Part shown: positions 14,892-16,349 of the stretch, piece by piece
How positions within the stretch are numbered: position 1 is the first letter of the stretch
How the letters are laid out: each line of letters opens with the position of its first letter
From: an uncultured Cloacibacillus sp.
GTDB lineage: Bacteria; Synergistota; Synergistia; Synergistales; Synergistaceae
Assembly: GCA_934511335.1 (NCBI GenBank)
Contig: CAKSWL010000016.1
Location: 1 to 16,349 of the forward strand
DNA length: 16,349 nt
Direction: 5' to 3'
Program-made: the position numbers and the translations under genes
Notes under the pieces: model-generated
The model's database searches: none
What the model saw: only the letters and a program-made list of their open reading frames with translations
Told to the model about the DNA's origin: nothing

Positions 14892-16319
14892 ATGGCTGTC
14901 AGTAAAAACAAAGTAGCGTTCTTTAATGGAAAAATTAGACCATTTGCAGATCATAGACAGGCAGAGGCGATACTTATCGACGAGGGGAAAATTACCGCAA
15001 TCGGTCAGGCAAGTTATGTCGCGGCAAATTGCGATAGTTGTGTACGAAAAGTAGACCTTAAAGGGCGTACTGTACTCCCAGGTTTTTACGACAGCCATAT
15101 CCACCTCATGGAAACTTCTAAGGTTATGGATGAAACGTGGCTCGGCAACGTCAATTCGATAGATGAAATGATTGAGATAGGCCGCAAGGATGCCGAAACA
15201 ATCCAAAGTAAATCTGAATGGATTCTAGGCAGAGGCTGGGACCAGGAAAGGTTCCCCGGCAAAGTCTATCCCACCAGGCATGATTTAGATAAAATAAGCT
15301 CCGAGCGCCCTATTCTTTACCAGCGCTGTTGCGGCATCGTCGGCGCTCTCAATACAAAAGCGCTCGAGATAGCGAAAATTGATAAAAACTTTAGCATAAA
15401 AGGCGGCATAGTTGACAAAGACCATAATGGCGAACTGACGGGGATCGTTCGCAGAGAAGCCCTTGACGGTTGGGTAAAAAAACTGCTTCCTAAGATCACA
15501 CATGAAAGAGCGAAGTCCCTTTTAAAGAGAATGGCGCGGCTATGCGCGGCGGCAGGAATGACGTCAGCACAATCGGATGATTTGATTATGGTTCTCAATG
15601 ATGTGGATTTTCTTGACGACGCCTATTCAAAATTGGCCGAGGCAGGAGAACTTTCATTAAGAGTAGGGCAGCAGTATTTACTGAGAAATATGGATATGTT
15701 GAATCCATTTATTGCCCAGGGGCGCAGGACAGGCGATGGAGGGGAATTATTCTACACCGGCCCGTTGAAAATTATCGCCGACGGTTCTCTGGGGTCGAGA
15801 ACAGCGGCCCTTACGGAGAGCTATAATGATGCGCCGGAAACAAAAGGGCTTTTCGTCCATAGCGATGAGGAGCTTTTGGAGATGATGACTCTTGCTCACA
15901 TGAGCGACATGCAAATGGCCGTGCACTCCATAGGAGACGCGGCAAGCATTAAAGTTCTCGATATCATTGAATCTCTTCAAAAAAAACATACCAACCCGTG
16001 GAAACACCGTATAGTACATTGCCAGATAGGAAACCAGGAAATTTACAAACGAATGGCGAAGTTGGGGGTTAATGCCGACGTACAGCCCCCCTTTGTTGCG
16101 AGCGAATGGCGTTGGGTCAAAGATAGAGTTGGAGAAAAAAGAGAAAAAGAAAGCTATGCATGGAAATCCCTTCTCGATGCCGGCGTAGAACTGGGAGGAA
16201 GCAGCGATTCCCCTGTGGAGCCTTTTGCTCCGCAGGGCTTTCTCTGTTCCGTTAATCTGCTGAAGTTCAAATCGGGAATTTCCTGTATTTCCCCGGCGGC
16301 AGGCCGATACGGTCAGTGA
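14892..16319 (+). CDS. YtcJ-like amidohydrolase, 3' truncated
   Basis: A metal-dependent amidohydrolase of the Amidohydro_3 (YtcJ) group, which hydrolyses amide bonds, often of N-acyl or formyl compounds. I start at ATG 14892, with GAGGTGG 5 nt upstream; an in-frame GTG at 14883 lies within that site. Metal and catalytic positions are present: H69 and H71 (DSHIH), K293 (GPLKIIADGSLGS), H345 (AVHSIGDA), H376 (RIVHC) and D439 (GGSSDSPVEP). The family normally runs to about 530-540 residues. Here recognisable sequence stops soon after PVEPFAP; the last 20 or so codons (from about 16,240) look unlike the family, and TGA gives 475 residues. The missing part contributes beta strands of the N/C-terminal sandwich, so the product may be inactive. 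The tail overlaps a gene end on the opposite strand. Confidence 0.82.
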   Translation: MAVSKNKVAFFNGKIRPFADHRQAEAILIDEGKITAIGQASYVAANCDSCVRKVDLKGRTVLPGFYDSHIHLMETSKVMDETWLGNVNSIDEMIEIGRKDAETIQSKSEWILGRGWDQERFPGKVYPTRHDLDKISSERPILYQRCCGIVGALNTKALEIAKIDKNFSIKGGIVDKDHNGELTGIVRREALDGWVKKLLPKITHERAKSLLKRMARLCAAAGMTSAQSDDLIMVLNDVDFLDDAYSKLAEAGELSLRVGQQYLLRNMDMLNPFIAQGRRTGDGGELFYTGPLKIIADGSLGSRTAALTESYNDAPETKGLFVHSDEELLEMMTLAHMSDMQMAVHSIGDAASIKVLDIIESLQKKHTNPWKHRIVHCQIGNQEIYKRMAKLGVNADVQPPFVASEWRWVKDRVGEKREKESYAWKSLLDAGVELGGSSDSPVEPFAPQGFLCSVNLLKFKSGISCISPAAGRYGQ

Positions 16320-16349
16320 ACGCGCCGATAAAGCGCGCTTCGCTTTTAT
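16267..16349 (-). CDS. C-terminal end of an AraC-like regulator (partial)
   Basis: A minus-strand frame enters at the right edge of the window and ends at TGA 16267-16269. Its 26 visible residues, including RFIGAFTDRIGLPPGKYRK, match the last helix and closing signature of AraC/XylS-type DNA-binding domains (F...F....G.tPg.yR). Codons are GC-rich, like the core genes on the left and unlike the adjoining amidohydrolase. It overlaps the amidohydrolase reading frame, which is unusual for two intact genes. The family call rests on a short stretch. Confidence 0.45.
   Translation of the reverse strand, partial: KSEARFIGAFTDRIGLPPGKYRKFPI

Noticed and set aside
1..16349. CRISPR arrays, tRNA or rRNA genes, insertion sequences
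   Set aside because: No regularly spaced repeats, cloverleaf-like sequence, ribosomal RNA motif or transposase was seen.

Overview
The window looks like the chromosome of a diderm (Gram-negative) bacterium with a GC-rich core genome. It holds a TRAP-type solute-binding lipoprotein, a bacterial alpha-2-macroglobulin coupled to a penicillin-binding protein 1C, and an amino-acid/peptide-flavoured group (PucR-type regulator, M20 homologue, branched-chain amino-acid-type binding protein, amidohydrolase). That mix fits an amino-acid-fermenting anaerobe such as a member of Synergistota. This placement is inference from gene content, not from a marker gene.

Left part (1-3065), mostly minus strand: a stem-loop-rich stretch (1-336); a DctP-family lipoprotein gene (337-1338) with an extended -10 promoter; a short 40-codon gene (1760-1882) with its own TTGACA/TAGAAT promoter and a leader able to fold over its ribosome binding site; a Cys-rich CGGC-domain gene (2160-2606); and a stretch (2698-2848) with a strong promoter and what looks like a frameshifted small gene.

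Middle (3066-10728), minus strand: one two-gene operon. An approximately 1,787-residue alpha-2-macroglobulin with an intact GCFEQ thioester motif is followed, with a 14-nt overlap, by a bifunctional PBP1C. This pairing is a known bacterial arrangement, thought to trap proteases entering the periplasm while the cell wall is repaired.

Right part (10892-16319): a block visibly poorer in GC. A PucR/CdaR-type regulator and an M20 peptidase homologue form an overlapping minus-strand pair. They diverge from a plus-strand pair, an amino-acid-type periplasmic binding protein and a YtcJ-like amidohydrolase. The intergenic region carries a perfect 15-bp palindrome and three copies of TTACGAA, plausible regulator sites. 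Two things stand out. The M20 homologue keeps the family scaffold motifs but has replaced every metal ligand and the catalytic glutamate, so it is probably not a hydrolase. The amidohydrolase loses its C-terminal part abruptly where the tail of a GC-rich, AraC-like gene arrives on the other strand. That suggests the AT-richer block is an inserted or rearranged segment ending near 16,250.

No tRNA, rRNA, CRISPR array or recognisable insertion sequence was seen.
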